Source of the DNA: Rhodobacteraceae bacterium DSL-40
GTDB lineage: Bacteria; Pseudomonadota; Alphaproteobacteria; Rhodobacterales; Rhodobacteraceae
DNA length: 64,000 nucleotides
Direction: 5' to 3'
Assembly (NCBI GenBank): GCA_003258405.1
Contig: QKPN01000003.1
Span: forward strand, 434,001-498,000
The translations under genes and the position numbers were made by a program. Within the stretch, counting starts at the first letter, position 1; every line of letters starts with the position of its first letter. The notes under the pieces are model-generated. The model saw only the letters and a list, made by a program, of their open reading frames with translations. It was not told the origin of the DNA and did no database searches. This document shows, in pieces, positions 31,618-40,675 of this stretch.

Positions 31618-34600
31618 GCGGCATCGTCGACTGGGCCGCGGCCCATGCCCGCACCATCGTCGCCTTCGTGATCCTCAGCCTCTTGGCGGGCGGCTATGCC
31701 TATGTGTCGCTCCCCAAGGAGGGCGAGCCCGACATCGAGATCCCCGCCCTCTTCGTCTCCGTGCCGTTCCAGGGCATCTCTGCGGAGGATTCCGAGAAGC
31801 TGCTGGTCCGCCCGCTCGAAACCGAGCTGCGCGGGCTCGAGGGCCTGAAGAAGATCTCCGCCACCGCCGCCGAGGGCTATGCCGGCATCGCGCTCGAATT
31901 CGAGTTCGGCTGGGACAAGAGCGCGACGCTCGCCGATGTCCGCGACCGGGTGAGCCGCGCCCAGGCCGAATTCCCCGAAGGGGCCGACCAGTACACCATC
32001 ACCGAGATCAACTTCTCCGAATTTCCGGTCCTCGTCGTCTCGCTCTCGGGCGCCGTGCCCGAACGCACGCTGCTCCGCCTTGCAAAGGAGCTGCAGGACG
32101 AGATCGAGGCCATGCCCGAGGTGCTCGAGGCCGGGCTCGCCGGGCACCGCGACGAGATGCTCGAGGTGCTGATCGACCCGCTGAAGCTCGAAAGCTACAA
32201 CGTCACCGCCGAGGAGCTGGTGAACGTCGTCACCCGCAACAACCGGCTGATCGCGGCGGGCGAGGTCAACAGCGCGAGCGGCGCCTTCTCGGTCAAGATC
32301 CCCTCCTCCTTCGACGAGCCGGCCGACATCTTCAACCTGCCCGTCAAGGTCAACGGCGACAGCATCGTCACCCTGGGCGATCTCGCCGACATCCGCCTCA
32401 CCTTCGAGGATCGCGAGGGCACCGCGCGCTTCAACGGCGACCCGACCGTCGCGATGCAGGTGGTGAAGCGCAAGGGCCAGAACGTGATCGACACGGTGGC
32501 CGACGTCCGCGCCACCGTCGAGCGCGCCCGCGCCGCCTGGCCCGCGGAGCTGCGCCAGGCGGTCCGCGTCGATTTCACCATGGACACCAGCCGCGAGGTC
32601 CAGTCCATGGTCTCCCAGCTCCAGGGCTCGGTGATGACCGCGATCTGCCTCGTGATGATCGTGGTGCTCGCGAGCCTCGGCACCCGCTCGGCGCTGCTGG
32701 TGGGCTTCGCCATCCCCACCTCCTTCATGCTGAGCTTCGCGCTCCTCGCGCTCTTCGGCATCTCGATCTCCAACATCGTGATGTTCGGCCTCATCCTCGC
32801 GGTGGGGATGCTGGTCGACGGCGCCATCGTCGTCGCCGAATACGCCGAACAGCGGATCGACGCCGGCCAGGGGCCGATGCGCGCCTATGCCGAAAGCGCC
32901 CGGCGGATGTTCTGGCCGATCATCTCCTCCACCGCCACCACGCTCTGCGCCTTCCTGCCGATGCTCTTCTGGCCCGGGGTCGCGGGCGAGTTCATGGGCA
33001 ACCTCCCCGTCACCCTCATCTTCGTGCTCTCCGCCTCGCTGGTGGTGGCGCTCGTCTACCTCCCCGTGCTCGGCGGCATCGCCGGCCGGATCTCGCGCGC
33101 GATCGAGCACGCCGGCGCAACGCTCCACGGCCTGCTGCCGGGCTGGCTCAGGGTGCTCCTGATCCTCCCCGCCGCCCTCGTCCTCCTCGCGGGCCTCCGC
33201 GCCCTCATCCTCGTCCAGATCGCACCGGCGCTCGTCCTCGTCGTCGCCGGCTGCCTCGCGCTGGCCCTCGTCGGCGCCACGCTGCGCCACGGCCGCACCG
33301 ACCCGGTCGGCCGCGCCGAATACCGCCCCTCGCCCTTTGGCCGCCTCGTCCGGCTCCTCACCGGCAACCCGGTGATGCCCTTCGTCACCATCGCCGGTGT
33401 CGTCGGCTTCGTCATCGCCATCTTCGGCTACTACGGCGAGCACAACCGCGGCGTCGAGTTCTTCGTCCCGACCGAACCCGAACGCGCGATCGCCTATGTC
33501 CGCGCCCGCGGCAACCTCTCCGTCGCCGAGAAGGACACCCTCGTCGCCGAGGTCGAGCGCGAGATCGAACAGACCGAGGGCGTGAAGGCGGTCTTCGCCT
33601 TCGCCGGCGCCGGCGGGCTCAACGAGATGCTCGGCAACAGCGGCCCGCGCGACACCATCGGCCAGGTCCAGATCGAGCTCTCGGACTGGGGCACGCGCCC
33701 CTCGGGCCACGTCATCCTCGCCGACATCAACGACCGCATCAGCCGCATCCCCGGCATCATCGCCGAGATCTCCGAGGCCGAGCAGGGGCCGGGCGAGGGC
33801 AAGCCGCTCCAGCTCCGCCTGATGGGCCCCGACTGGGAGGCGCTGCAGGAGGCCGCCGCCACCGTGCGCCGGCACTTCGAGGCCCAGCCCCAGCTCACCG
33901 ACATCGAGGACACCCGGCCGCTCCCCGGCATCGACTGGCAGATCGACGTCGACGTCGCCCGCGCCGGCCGCTTCGGCGCCGATGTCGCCAGCGTCGGCGC
34001 GATGGTGCAGCTCGTCACCCGCGGCATCACCCTCGACACCATGCGCGTCGAGAGCTCCGACGACGAGATCGACATCCGCGTCCGCCTGCCCGAACAGGAC
34101 CGCCTGCTCTCGACCCTCGACACCCTGCGCGTGCGCACGGAGAACGGCCTCGTGCCGCTCTCGGCCTTCATCACCCGCAAGCCCGCGCCCGCCCTCGCCC
34201 AGATCGACCGCTACCAGGGCGAGCGCTACTTCGACGTGAAGGCCGATGTCACCGCCGACACCAACGCCAATGCCGAGATCGCCGCGATGACCGCATGGCT
34301 CACCGACGAGGCCGTGCTGCCCCCGAGCGTGCACTGGGAATGGACCGGCGATCAGGAGGACCAGGCCGAGAGCCAGTCCTTCCTCGTCAGCGCCTTCGCC
34401 GCCGCGCTCGGGCTCATGTTCGTGATCCTGCTCGCCCAGTTCAACTCGCTCTACAACGCCGTCCTCGTGCTCACGGCCGTCGTGCTCTCGGTCACCGGCG
34501 TGCTGATCGGCATGCTGGTGATGAACCAGACCTTCTCCATCATCATGACCGGCACCGGGATCGTCGCGCTCGCGGGCATCGTCGTGAACAACAACATCAT

Positions 34601-35093
34601 CCTGATCGACACCTATCAGGAATACGCCCGCTTCATGCCGCGGCTCGAGGCGGTGGCCCGCACCGCGGAATCCCGCCTCCGCCCGGTGCTGCTCACCACG
34701 ATCACCACCATGGCCGGGCTCTCGCCGATGATGTTCGGCCTCTCGGTCGATTTCGTGAACGGCGGCTACACCATCGACAGCCCGGCGGCGATGTGGTGGA
34801 AACAGCTCTCGACCGCCGTCGTCTTCGGCCTCGGGCTCGCCACCGTGCTCACCCTCATCGTCACGCCCGCGCTGCTCGCGGCCCGGATCTGGTTCTGGGT
34901 GGCCTTCCATGCCGCGGTGGCCCGCCTCGCGGGCGCCGTCGGCCTCGAACGCGAACGCGCCGCCGCCGACCGCCGCCTCGCCCGCGCCCTCCGCGGCTTC
35001 GAGACCGCCGAGATCCAGTGGACCGACCCGGCCCGCCCGGGCCCCACGCGCATCATCCCGCCCGCCGAACCCCACGCCGGCGGCATGGCCTGA
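31614..35093 (+). CDS. RND efflux pump inner-membrane subunit
   Basis: An AcrB/MexF-superfamily proton-driven transporter, 1159 residues, against about 1030-1050 usual for HAE1 pumps. It begins ARTIVAFVILSLLAGGYAYVSLPKEGEPDIEIPALFV and has the two periplasmic porter modules and twelve helices. The TM4 proton-relay region is LILAVGMLVDGAIVVAEYAE. The extra length lies mainly at about 480-580, a hydrophobic insertion between helices (LLPGWLRVLLILPAALVLLAGLRALIL), and in a C-terminal cytoplasmic tail. ATGA overlap with the adaptor gene; no outer-membrane channel gene or regulator is adjacent. Substrate unknown. Confidence 0.94.
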   Translation: MSGIVDWAAAHARTIVAFVILSLLAGGYAYVSLPKEGEPDIEIPALFVSVPFQGISAEDSEKLLVRPLETELRGLEGLKKISATAAEGYAGIALEFEFGWDKSATLADVRDRVSRAQAEFPEGADQYTITEINFSEFPVLVVSLSGAVPERTLLRLAKELQDEIEAMPEVLEAGLAGHRDEMLEVLIDPLKLESYNVTAEELVNVVTRNNRLIAAGEVNSASGAFSVKIPSSFDEPADIFNLPVKVNGDSIVTLGDLADIRLTFEDREGTARFNGDPTVAMQVVKRKGQNVIDTVADVRATVERARAAWPAELRQAVRVDFTMDTSREVQSMVSQLQGSVMTAICLVMIVVLASLGTRSALLVGFAIPTSFMLSFALLALFGISISNIVMFGLILAVGMLVDGAIVVAEYAEQRIDAGQGPMRAYAESARRMFWPIISSTATTLCAFLPMLFWPGVAGEFMGNLPVTLIFVLSASLVVALVYLPVLGGIAGRISRAIEHAGATLHGLLPGWLRVLLILPAALVLLAGLRALILVQIAPALVLVVAGCLALALVGATLRHGRTDPVGRAEYRPSPFGRLVRLLTGNPVMPFVTIAGVVGFVIAIFGYYGEHNRGVEFFVPTEPERAIAYVRARGNLSVAEKDTLVAEVEREIEQTEGVKAVFAFAGAGGLNEMLGNSGPRDTIGQVQIELSDWGTRPSGHVILADINDRISRIPGIIAEISEAEQGPGEGKPLQLRLMGPDWEALQEAAATVRRHFEAQPQLTDIEDTRPLPGIDWQIDVDVARAGRFGADVASVGAMVQLVTRGITLDTMRVESSDDEIDIRVRLPEQDRLLSTLDTLRVRTENGLVPLSAFITRKPAPALAQIDRYQGERYFDVKADVTADTNANAEIAAMTAWLTDEAVLPPSVHWEWTGDQEDQAESQSFLVSAFAAALGLMFVILLAQFNSLYNAVLVLTAVVLSVTGVLIGMLVMNQTFSIIMTGTGIVALAGIVVNNNIILIDTYQEYARFMPRLEAVARTAESRLRPVLLTTITTMAGLSPMMFGLSVDFVNGGYTIDSPAAMWWKQLSTAVVFGLGLATVLTLIVTPALLAARIWFWVAFHAAVARLAGAVGLERERAAADRRLARALRGFETAEIQWTDPARPGPTRIIPPAEPHAGGMA

Positions 35094-35121
35094 CCCGCGG
35101 CGGCCCCTTCGGCCCCGCGGG
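35094..35121 (+). terminator. RND operon terminator hairpin
   Basis: CCCGCGG (35094-35100), bulged C, GGCC, loop ccttc, GGCC, CCGCGGG (35115-35121). It starts directly at the pump stop and lies between two convergent genes. No T-run follows. Confidence 0.6.
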
Positions 35122-35129
35122 AGAAAACG

Positions 35130-36476
35130 TCAGTCAGGCAACCGGAAGTTGCTCAGCCAATTCTTACAGATATAGACCGGAATCTCTTTAATATTAAAAC
35201 ATCCAAATACGTCATCAGACAAAAATTTTTTATCTACAGAATTTTCATAAAAAATATTCATCCATATTCTATACAAATATAAAACATGACCATCAAATTT
35301 TGGATTTTTCCGGTCATCCTCGGTGTATTCTTTTACAAAGTCGTCACCTGCACCCAGATAAGCAACGAGTTCTTCGGGGCTGATCGTAGAAGCGCACAGT
35401 TTCGGGAAGATGTCCGACCGGATAATCCTCGTGATCACAAGCGTGACGGCCGCTTTGTGCAGTCCCGTATGCGCTGCAACTGCCTGCGCCTCCTCCGGCA
35501 GGAGCGCCACCATCGACATTACCTTCCCGACATCTCTGAGTGAGATGGAATTGTTTCTGCTCAGAATTCGAAGCTGGGTGCCGACCTCCTCCAGAAGATG
35601 GTCGGGCATCTTCATGGCTCTTCCGAGATGATCCGCATATTTTAGCATCGCGGACGTTCGCCAATCGTCCCCGACGTGCTCCGGCAGTGTCACGGTAAAG
35701 CTCAGGAATTTCTGCAGATACGCCGTCGCATCGATCCCCGCGCCATAGCGGGCCTTCACGCTGTTCTCCAGCGCCTCGAGGTTGGCCCCGAGCACGAAAT
35801 GCACATGCGGCACGGCGAAGAAATGCTTGATGACCTCGAGGATCTCCAGCGCGTAGTCCGGTCGGCACCTGTCCAGTTCATCGACGACGATGATGAGCGG
35901 TGTCGGTGCCTCGCCCCCCTTGGCCGCCGTCAATGCCCCGAGCGCCTTGCGAAACTCCTCCATGGCCGCCTGGCGCCCCTCCTCGCGCTCCCAGAACTCC
36001 TCCACCGCCTTTCCGGCTTCATTCTCCACTGCCTTGGCGGCTGCGTCCCCGAGCTCATTCAGCACCGCCGTGGCGCCATAGGTCGCAAGCGCAAGGCCAA
36101 TTCTGGCCGCGGGTCTGAGCAACTTGAGTGTGACTTTCTTCACCCGATCGAGCTTGCAGCTTTCTTCCTCGGGAAGCCGCTCCGATAGTGCCCCGACCAG
36201 CGCGACCAGCGGGTCGGACAGATAGTCATGGGCAAAGGCATCGAAATAGAGCGTGTTCGCTTCGCCGCTGTATTGCCGCAGATGTTCGCCCACCCATCGT
36301 TGCAGGAAATGCGACTTGCCGGTCCCCCACCGCCCGTCGAGCGCCACCACCAGCGGATCTTCCGTGCGCTGAAGAACCTCCGAGAGCCTCTGGCCGACCT
36401 TCTTGCGCCCGAGCAGGTCGTTCTCGAACCCAGTCTTGTAGAGATCCAGAGCTTCTTCCGGTGGTGCAAACCGCAT
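35130..36476 (-). CDS. KAP family P-loop NTPase
   Basis: A 448-residue KAP-type STAND/AAA-like NTPase. Walker A is VALDGRWGTGKSHFL (residues 45-57), followed by the KAP-typical TLYFDAFAHDY (75-85), and Walker B is LIIVVDELDRCRPDYALEILE (194-214), with the VDELDRC core. A hydrophobic segment at 121-140 (RPAARIGLALATYGATAVLN) sits between the Walker motifs, where KAP NTPases carry membrane helices. The last 70 residues are encoded by strikingly AT-rich DNA. KAP NTPases occur in phage-exclusion and membrane-signalling contexts; a defence role is possible but not shown. GGGAGAGGG precedes ATG 36476. Transcribed from the repeated element at 36553-36634. Confidence 0.9.
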   Translation of the reverse strand: MRFAPPEEALDLYKTGFENDLLGRKKVGQRLSEVLQRTEDPLVVALDGRWGTGKSHFLQRWVGEHLRQYSGEANTLYFDAFAHDYLSDPLVALVGALSERLPEEESCKLDRVKKVTLKLLRPAARIGLALATYGATAVLNELGDAAAKAVENEAGKAVEEFWEREEGRQAAMEEFRKALGALTAAKGGEAPTPLIIVVDELDRCRPDYALEILEVIKHFFAVPHVHFVLGANLEALENSVKARYGAGIDATAYLQKFLSFTVTLPEHVGDDWRTSAMLKYADHLGRAMKMPDHLLEEVGTQLRILSRNNSISLRDVGKVMSMVALLPEEAQAVAAHTGLHKAAVTLVITRIIRSDIFPKLCASTISPEELVAYLGAGDDFVKEYTEDDRKNPKFDGHVLYLYRIWMNIFYENSVDKKFLSDDVFGCFNIKEIPVYICKNWLSNFRLPD

Positions 36477-36552
36477 CTCGGACCCTCTCCCTGAAATTTC
36501 TTCCGCCTCGAAATATCTGCGAGCAGGCCGCCCCAAAAATGGCCGCCTCCAT

Positions 36553-36634
36553 GAAATTCATGATATGTTAGTAACTTTTTTCAATGAAATCAATGTATTG
36601 ATTTCGTTTTCACGGTGAAAAGCCCGTCTTTCAC
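36553..36634 (-). promoter_or_regulatory. repeated promoter element, copy 1 (upstream of KAP NTPase)
   Basis: Minus-strand copy of an element present three times in the window. Reading 5' to 3': half-site GTGAAA (36634-36629), palindrome TTTTCAC-c-GTGAAAA (36621-36607, centre 36614), inverted repeat GAAATCAA-TACA-TTGATTTC, -35-like TTGATT (36593-36588), 17-bp spacer, -10-like TAACAT (36570-36565) and conserved ATGAATTTC (36561-36553). The palindrome centre is 21 bp before TTGATT. Predicted start of transcription is about 80 nt before the KAP ATG. Identical spacings in all three copies support function. Confidence 0.7.
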
Positions 36635-36637
36635 GCA

Positions 36638-36669
36638 CCGGCCCCGCCGCATCGCTGCGACGGGGCCGG
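36638..36669 (-). terminator. hairpin after thiolase gene
   Basis: CCGGCCCCG (36638-36646) pairs with CGGGGCCGG (36661-36669), with an inner CGCA/TGCG stem. It lies between the thiolase stop and repeated element copy 1. No T-run on the minus strand. Confidence 0.5.
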
Positions 36670-36719
36670 GTGTTTCAGGGGTCTCAGGAGGCCATCCCCG
36701 CGGGAACGGCCCGCCCGGA

Positions 36720-37898
36720 TCAGATCATCTCGATGGCGAGCGCGATGCCCTGGCCGCCGCCGATGCACATGGTGATGAGGCCGCGCTTGCCGCCGATCCG
36801 CTCGAGCTCGTAGAGCGCCTTCACGGTCACGATCGCGCCGGTGCCGCCGACCGGGTGGCCGAGCGCGATGGCGCCGCCGTTCGGGTTCACCTTCGCCGGG
36901 TCGAGGCCGAGGCCCTTGTTGACCGCGAGCGCCTGGGCCGCGAAGGCCTCGTTCGCCTCGATCACGTCGAAATCCTCGATCGAGAGGCCGGTCCGCTCCA
37001 GCAGCTTCTGCACCGCCGGCACCGGTCCGATGCCCATCACGTCCGGCCGCACGCCCGCCAGCGCATAGCCGAGCATCCGGGCCTTGGGCTTGAGCCCGGC
37101 CCGGGAGGCCGCTTCGGCCGTTGCCAGCACCACGGCCGCCGCGCCGTCATTGATGCCGCTCGCGTTGCCTGCCGTCACCGTGCCGTCGCGCTTGAAGACG
37201 GTCTTGAGCGCGCCGAGCTTCTCCATCGTCGTGGCCTTGGGGTGCTCGTCGGTGACGAAGTCGACCATGTCGCGCTTCACCTTGACCTGCACCGGGGTGA
37301 TCTGGCTCTTGAAATGGCCCGCCTCGATCGCCGCGGCCGCCCGCTTCTGGCTCTCGAGCGCGAAGGCGTCCTGCTCCTCGCGGGTGATCTGGTGCTCGGC
37401 GGCGACGTTCTCCGCCGTGACCCCCATGTGGCCGGTGCCGAACGGGCAGGTGAGCGCGCCGACCATCATGTCGATCGCACTGGTATCGCCCATCTTCTGG
37501 CCCCAGCGTGCCGCCGGAAGGTTGTACGGCCCGCGCGACATGCATTCGGAGCCGCCGGCAAGCGCGAAATCCGCGTCCCCCGTCAGCAGCGACTGATAGG
37601 CCGAGGCGATCGCCTGCGCACCCGAGCCGCAGAGGCGGTTCACGTTCATCGCGGGCGCCGAATCCGGGATGCCTGCGTCCATCGCCGCGACGCGCGAGAG
37701 ATACATGTCCCGCGGCTCGGTGTTGATGACATGGCCGAAGACAACGTTGCCGATCTGTCCCCCCTCGACGCCCGACCGCTCGAGCGCGGCCTTGGCCGCG
37801 GTCGCCGCCAGGGTGATCGGCGGCGTGCCGGCCAGCGCGCCTCCGAACGTGCCGATGGCGGTACGCGCGCCGTCAAGGATTACGATTTCTTCGGTCAT
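36720..37898 (-). CDS. acetyl-CoA acetyltransferase (thiolase)
   Basis: A 392-residue thiolase of the acetyl-CoA acetyltransferase type. The nucleophile is in NRLCGSGAQAIASAYQS (Cys about 90), with catalytic GGAIALGHPVGGTGA (His about 349) and CIGGGQGIALAIE (Cys about 379). It interconverts acetyl-CoA and acetoacetyl-CoA, or cleaves short 3-ketoacyl-CoA, feeding storage polymer, ketone or amino-acid pathways. No phaB or beta-oxidation gene is adjacent, so PhaA and AtoB cannot be distinguished. GGAGGGAG precedes ATG 37898. Confidence 0.95.
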   Translation of the reverse strand: MTEEIVILDGARTAIGTFGGALAGTPPITLAATAAKAALERSGVEGGQIGNVVFGHVINTEPRDMYLSRVAAMDAGIPDSAPAMNVNRLCGSGAQAIASAYQSLLTGDADFALAGGSECMSRGPYNLPAARWGQKMGDTSAIDMMVGALTCPFGTGHMGVTAENVAAEHQITREEQDAFALESQKRAAAAIEAGHFKSQITPVQVKVKRDMVDFVTDEHPKATTMEKLGALKTVFKRDGTVTAGNASGINDGAAAVVLATAEAASRAGLKPKARMLGYALAGVRPDVMGIGPVPAVQKLLERTGLSIEDFDVIEANEAFAAQALAVNKGLGLDPAKVNPNGGAIALGHPVGGTGAIVTVKALYELERIGGKRGLITMCIGGGQGIALAIEMI

Positions 37899-37977
37899 GG
37901 AGCTCCCTCCCCGTTACCCGGATGAATGCGCGACACACTCACGCAACCGTGCGCAGGATGCAAGGCCCCAGGTCGGC

Positions 37978-38994
37978 TCAGGAGGAGGCGGCCTCCCCCT
38001 GCCAGCGTGGCGCGCGGAGATCTTCGCGGCCATGGGGCTCCCGCCAGTCGAGATCCGGGCCGATGGGGACGATGCCGCAGGGATTAATCGTGCGGTGGCT
38101 CTCGTGATAGTGCCGGGTGATATGGCGGAAATCGACGGTCTCCGCGACACCGGGATGTTGGTAGAGATCGCGGGCATAGGCCCAGAGGTTGGGATAGTCC
38201 GCGATCCGGCGGCGGTTGCACTTGAAGTGCCCGTGATAGACGAGATCGAAGCGGAAGAGCGTGGTCACCAGCCGCACATCCGCCTCGGTCAGCCGCGCCC
38301 CCGTCAGGTATCGCCGGGTCGCGAGCCGCTCTTCGAGCCAGTCGAGCGTCTCGAAGAGCGGCACCACCGCCGCGTCATAGGCCGCCTGCGAGGTCGCGAA
38401 GCCGGCGCGGTAGACCCCGTTGTTGACCGTGTCATAGATCCGCTCGTTGAGCGCGTCGATCTCGTCGGCAAGCGCGGCGGGATGGAAGTCCTGCTCGTCG
38501 CCGGTGATGCCGTCGAAGGCCGAATTGAACATGCGGATGATCTCGGCGGACTCGTTCGAGACGATCGTCCCGCGCTCCCGGTCCCAGAGCACCGGCACGG
38601 TGACCCGTGTCGTGGCATCCGGTTCGGCTTCGAGATAGACGTCGCGGAGAAGGCGCTTGCCGAGCACCCTGTCGCCGGTGGCACCCTCGGCATCGGTGGC
38701 GAAGCTCCAGCCGTCGTCCCCCATCACCGGATGCACCACATCGACGCTCACATGCGGCGCCAGCCCCTTGAGCTCCCGAAAGATCAGTGTCCGGTGCGCC
38801 CAGGGGCAGGCGAGCGAGACATAGAGATGGTACCGCCCGCTCTCGGCGCGGAACCCGCCCTCCCCGCTCGGCCCCGGCCTGCCATCGGCCGTGACCCAGT
38901 TCCGGAAGCTCGAAGCCGAACGCTCGAACGCCCCGCCCGACGAGTCCGTGTCATACCAGTCCGTGTACCAGGTGCCGTCCCGCAACAGTCCCAA
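37978..38994 (-). CDS. glutathionyl-hydroquinone reductase-like glutathione S-transferase
   Basis: A 338-residue xi-class GST (YqjG/PcpF type). The catalytic motif is LACPWAHRTLIFRELKGL (Cys63), followed by the C-terminal all-helical domain with RYLTGARLTEADVRLVTTLFRFD and KCNRRRIADYPNLWAYARDLYQ, both hallmarks. It reduces glutathionyl-hydroquinones. The start is TTG 38994 with GGGAG 7 nt upstream; no ATG fits the family N terminus (RDGTWYTDWYDT). Confidence 0.94.
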   Translation of the reverse strand: MGLLRDGTWYTDWYDTDSSGGAFERSASSFRNWVTADGRPGPSGEGGFRAESGRYHLYVSLACPWAHRTLIFRELKGLAPHVSVDVVHPVMGDDGWSFATDAEGATGDRVLGKRLLRDVYLEAEPDATTRVTVPVLWDRERGTIVSNESAEIIRMFNSAFDGITGDEQDFHPAALADEIDALNERIYDTVNNGVYRAGFATSQAAYDAAVVPLFETLDWLEERLATRRYLTGARLTEADVRLVTTLFRFDLVYHGHFKCNRRRIADYPNLWAYARDLYQHPGVAETVDFRHITRHYHESHRTINPCGIVPIGPDLDWREPHGREDLRAPRWQGEAASS

Positions 38995-39256
38995 AACAGA
39001 TCTCCCTTTATGCCTTCATCGCAATATAGGTCACGAGAGAGCTTTTAAACGCGCATGCCGGAACCTCATTGAACCCAAAACGGAAACAGACAGCGCCGCC
39101 GGATGCCCATACAGACCAATGGATGGGGGCCGGGCCGGAGCGGGAAACCATGAAAACGTTTGTGTTTCATCGGCACCCATGGTTGCATTTCGCCATGCGA
39201 GTCGTGACCTTCCGTCATTCTGGCGGGCAATCGGGTTGTCATCGAAGGAGGGGGCC

Positions 39257-39562
39257 ATGGACGCTGACGCAGAGGGTTTGCCCGGCGGCATTACGCCAGT
39301 TCCCGAGCATCGGGCCCGGCCCGGCATGGAGCTCCGGACCGACAGCGGGCGCTACAAGATCATCGATCTCGGGCGGGACACCTGCCTGATCGAGGTTCCC
39401 GAGCATGCGCATCTCCGCGGCTATGCCGACATCTATGATGGCGAGGAGCAGGTGGCGCATTGCCTCATCATGCTCACGGAGCCCGAGGGCTCCTACCTGC
39501 GTTGCGGCTTCAAGCGGCACACACCGGCCCGCAAGACACCACCGGTCGATTTCCCCCTCTGA
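39257..39562 (+). CDS. hypothetical protein
   Basis: A 101-residue protein I do not recognise. It is acidic, with no signal peptide or membrane helix and one compact region (MELRTDSGRYKIIDLGRDTCLIEVPEHAHLRG). The strong AAGGAGGGGG ribosome site just before ATG 39257 supports it as real. It lies 117 bp upstream of dgcN, in the same direction, and might share its transcript. Confidence 0.6.
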   Translation: MDADAEGLPGGITPVPEHRARPGMELRTDSGRYKIIDLGRDTCLIEVPEHAHLRGYADIYDGEEQVAHCLIMLTEPEGSYLRCGFKRHTPARKTPPVDFPL

Positions 39563-39679
39563 TCCGCGCCGCCGCGGCCCCGGAAGCGGGCCTTCGGCAC
39601 ACGCGCGGACTTTCAGGACGCCTGGCGCGCGGCCGGAGCATGTGCCCGCGTCTTCCCGATGACATGGAAAGGCATTGAA

Positions 39680-40675
39680 ATGATCTCTTCCCCCTATCTG
39701 CTCTTCCTCGGCGACGCGCCCGACACGCTGGCGGCGAAGGTGGCGCAGGGTATCCGCGACTGGCGGCCGGACGCCGCGATCGGGCAGCTCCGCATGGAGG
39801 GCTGCAAGGCGGACATGGGCCTGCCGGACATGACGCTGAGGGAGGCCGTCGCGGCCGGAGCGAAGACCCTCGTCGTCGGGGTTGCGAACCGCGGCGGCGT
39901 CATCTCGCCCGCCTGGCTCAGCATCCTCGAGGAGGCGCTGATCGCGGGGCTCGATCTCGCTTCGGGCCTCCACAACCTTCTGCGCGACGAGCCGGTTCTC
40001 GTGGCGACCGCCAATTCCTACAACCGCAAGCTCCACGATGTCCGGGTGCCGGAAACCCGCTTTCCGATCGCGAACGGCAAGCGGCGCAGCGGCAAGCGCT
40101 GCCTTGCCGTCGGCACCGACTGCTCGGTCGGCAAGATGTACACCGCCCTCGCCATGGAGAAGGAGATGGTGGCGCGCGGCATGAAGGCGAGCTTCCGCGC
40201 GACCGGCCAGACCGGCATTCTCATCACCGGCAACGGCGTGCCGCTCGATGCGGTGGTGGCGGATTTCATGGCCGGCTCCATCGAATGGCTGACGCCCGAC
40301 AACGATCCCGACCACTGGGACCTGATCGAGGGCCAGGGCAGCCTCTTTCACGCCTCCTATTCCGGCGTGACTCTGGCGCTCGTCCATGGCGGCCAGCCTG
40401 ATGCGCTCATCCTCTGCCACGAGCCGACGCGCCCGCACATGCGCGGGCTGCCGGACTACAAGCTTCCGAGCCTCGAGGCGCTGCGCGATCTCGCGCTCAC
40501 CATGGCCGGCATCGTCAATCCGGAGGTCTATGTCGCCGGGATCTCGGTCAATACCGCCGCGATGTCGGAAGAAGAGGCCGTGGACTATCTCGCCGGGGTC
40601 GAGGCCCGCATGGGCCTTCCGGCCGTCGATCCGTTCCGCCACGGCGCCGGGCGCCTCGTGGACGGTCTGCGATGA
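39680..40675 (+). CDS. dgcN: DUF1611 P-loop protein, D-glutamate N-acetyltransferase DgcN-like
   Basis: A 331-residue DUF1611 protein with a Walker A-like VGTDCSVGKMYTALAMEKEM (about 144-163) in the C-terminal domain and an N-terminal Rossmann-like part. In marine proteobacteria, DgcN (DUF1611) and DgcA are described as converting D-glutamate to L-glutamate through N-acetyl intermediates. The next gene is a DgcA-type epimerase, overlapping by ATGA, and a D-amino acid transaminase follows, so this assignment is well supported by context. GGAAAGG lies 7 nt before ATG 39680. Assignment by family and order, not residue-level proof. Confidence 0.8.
   Translation: MISSPYLLFLGDAPDTLAAKVAQGIRDWRPDAAIGQLRMEGCKADMGLPDMTLREAVAAGAKTLVVGVANRGGVISPAWLSILEEALIAGLDLASGLHNLLRDEPVLVATANSYNRKLHDVRVPETRFPIANGKRRSGKRCLAVGTDCSVGKMYTALAMEKEMVARGMKASFRATGQTGILITGNGVPLDAVVADFMAGSIEWLTPDNDPDHWDLIEGQGSLFHASYSGVTLALVHGGQPDALILCHEPTRPHMRGLPDYKLPSLEALRDLALTMAGIVNPEVYVAGISVNTAAMSEEEAVDYLAGVEARMGLPAVDPFRHGAGRLVDGLR

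Noticed and set aside
31557-35075. Very long open frame (about 1170 codons) on the strand opposite the RND pump, and a similar frame on the plus strand
   Set aside because: Both are Arg/Gly/Asp-rich shadows created by high GC third positions; the pump frame has unmistakable RND motifs and the others have none.
36226-36561. Minus-strand frame starting at the ATGAATTTC of element copy 1 (and the matching frame from 46734)
   Set aside because: The ATG lies at or before the predicted transcription start, has no ribosome site, and the frame overlaps the KAP gene out of phase.
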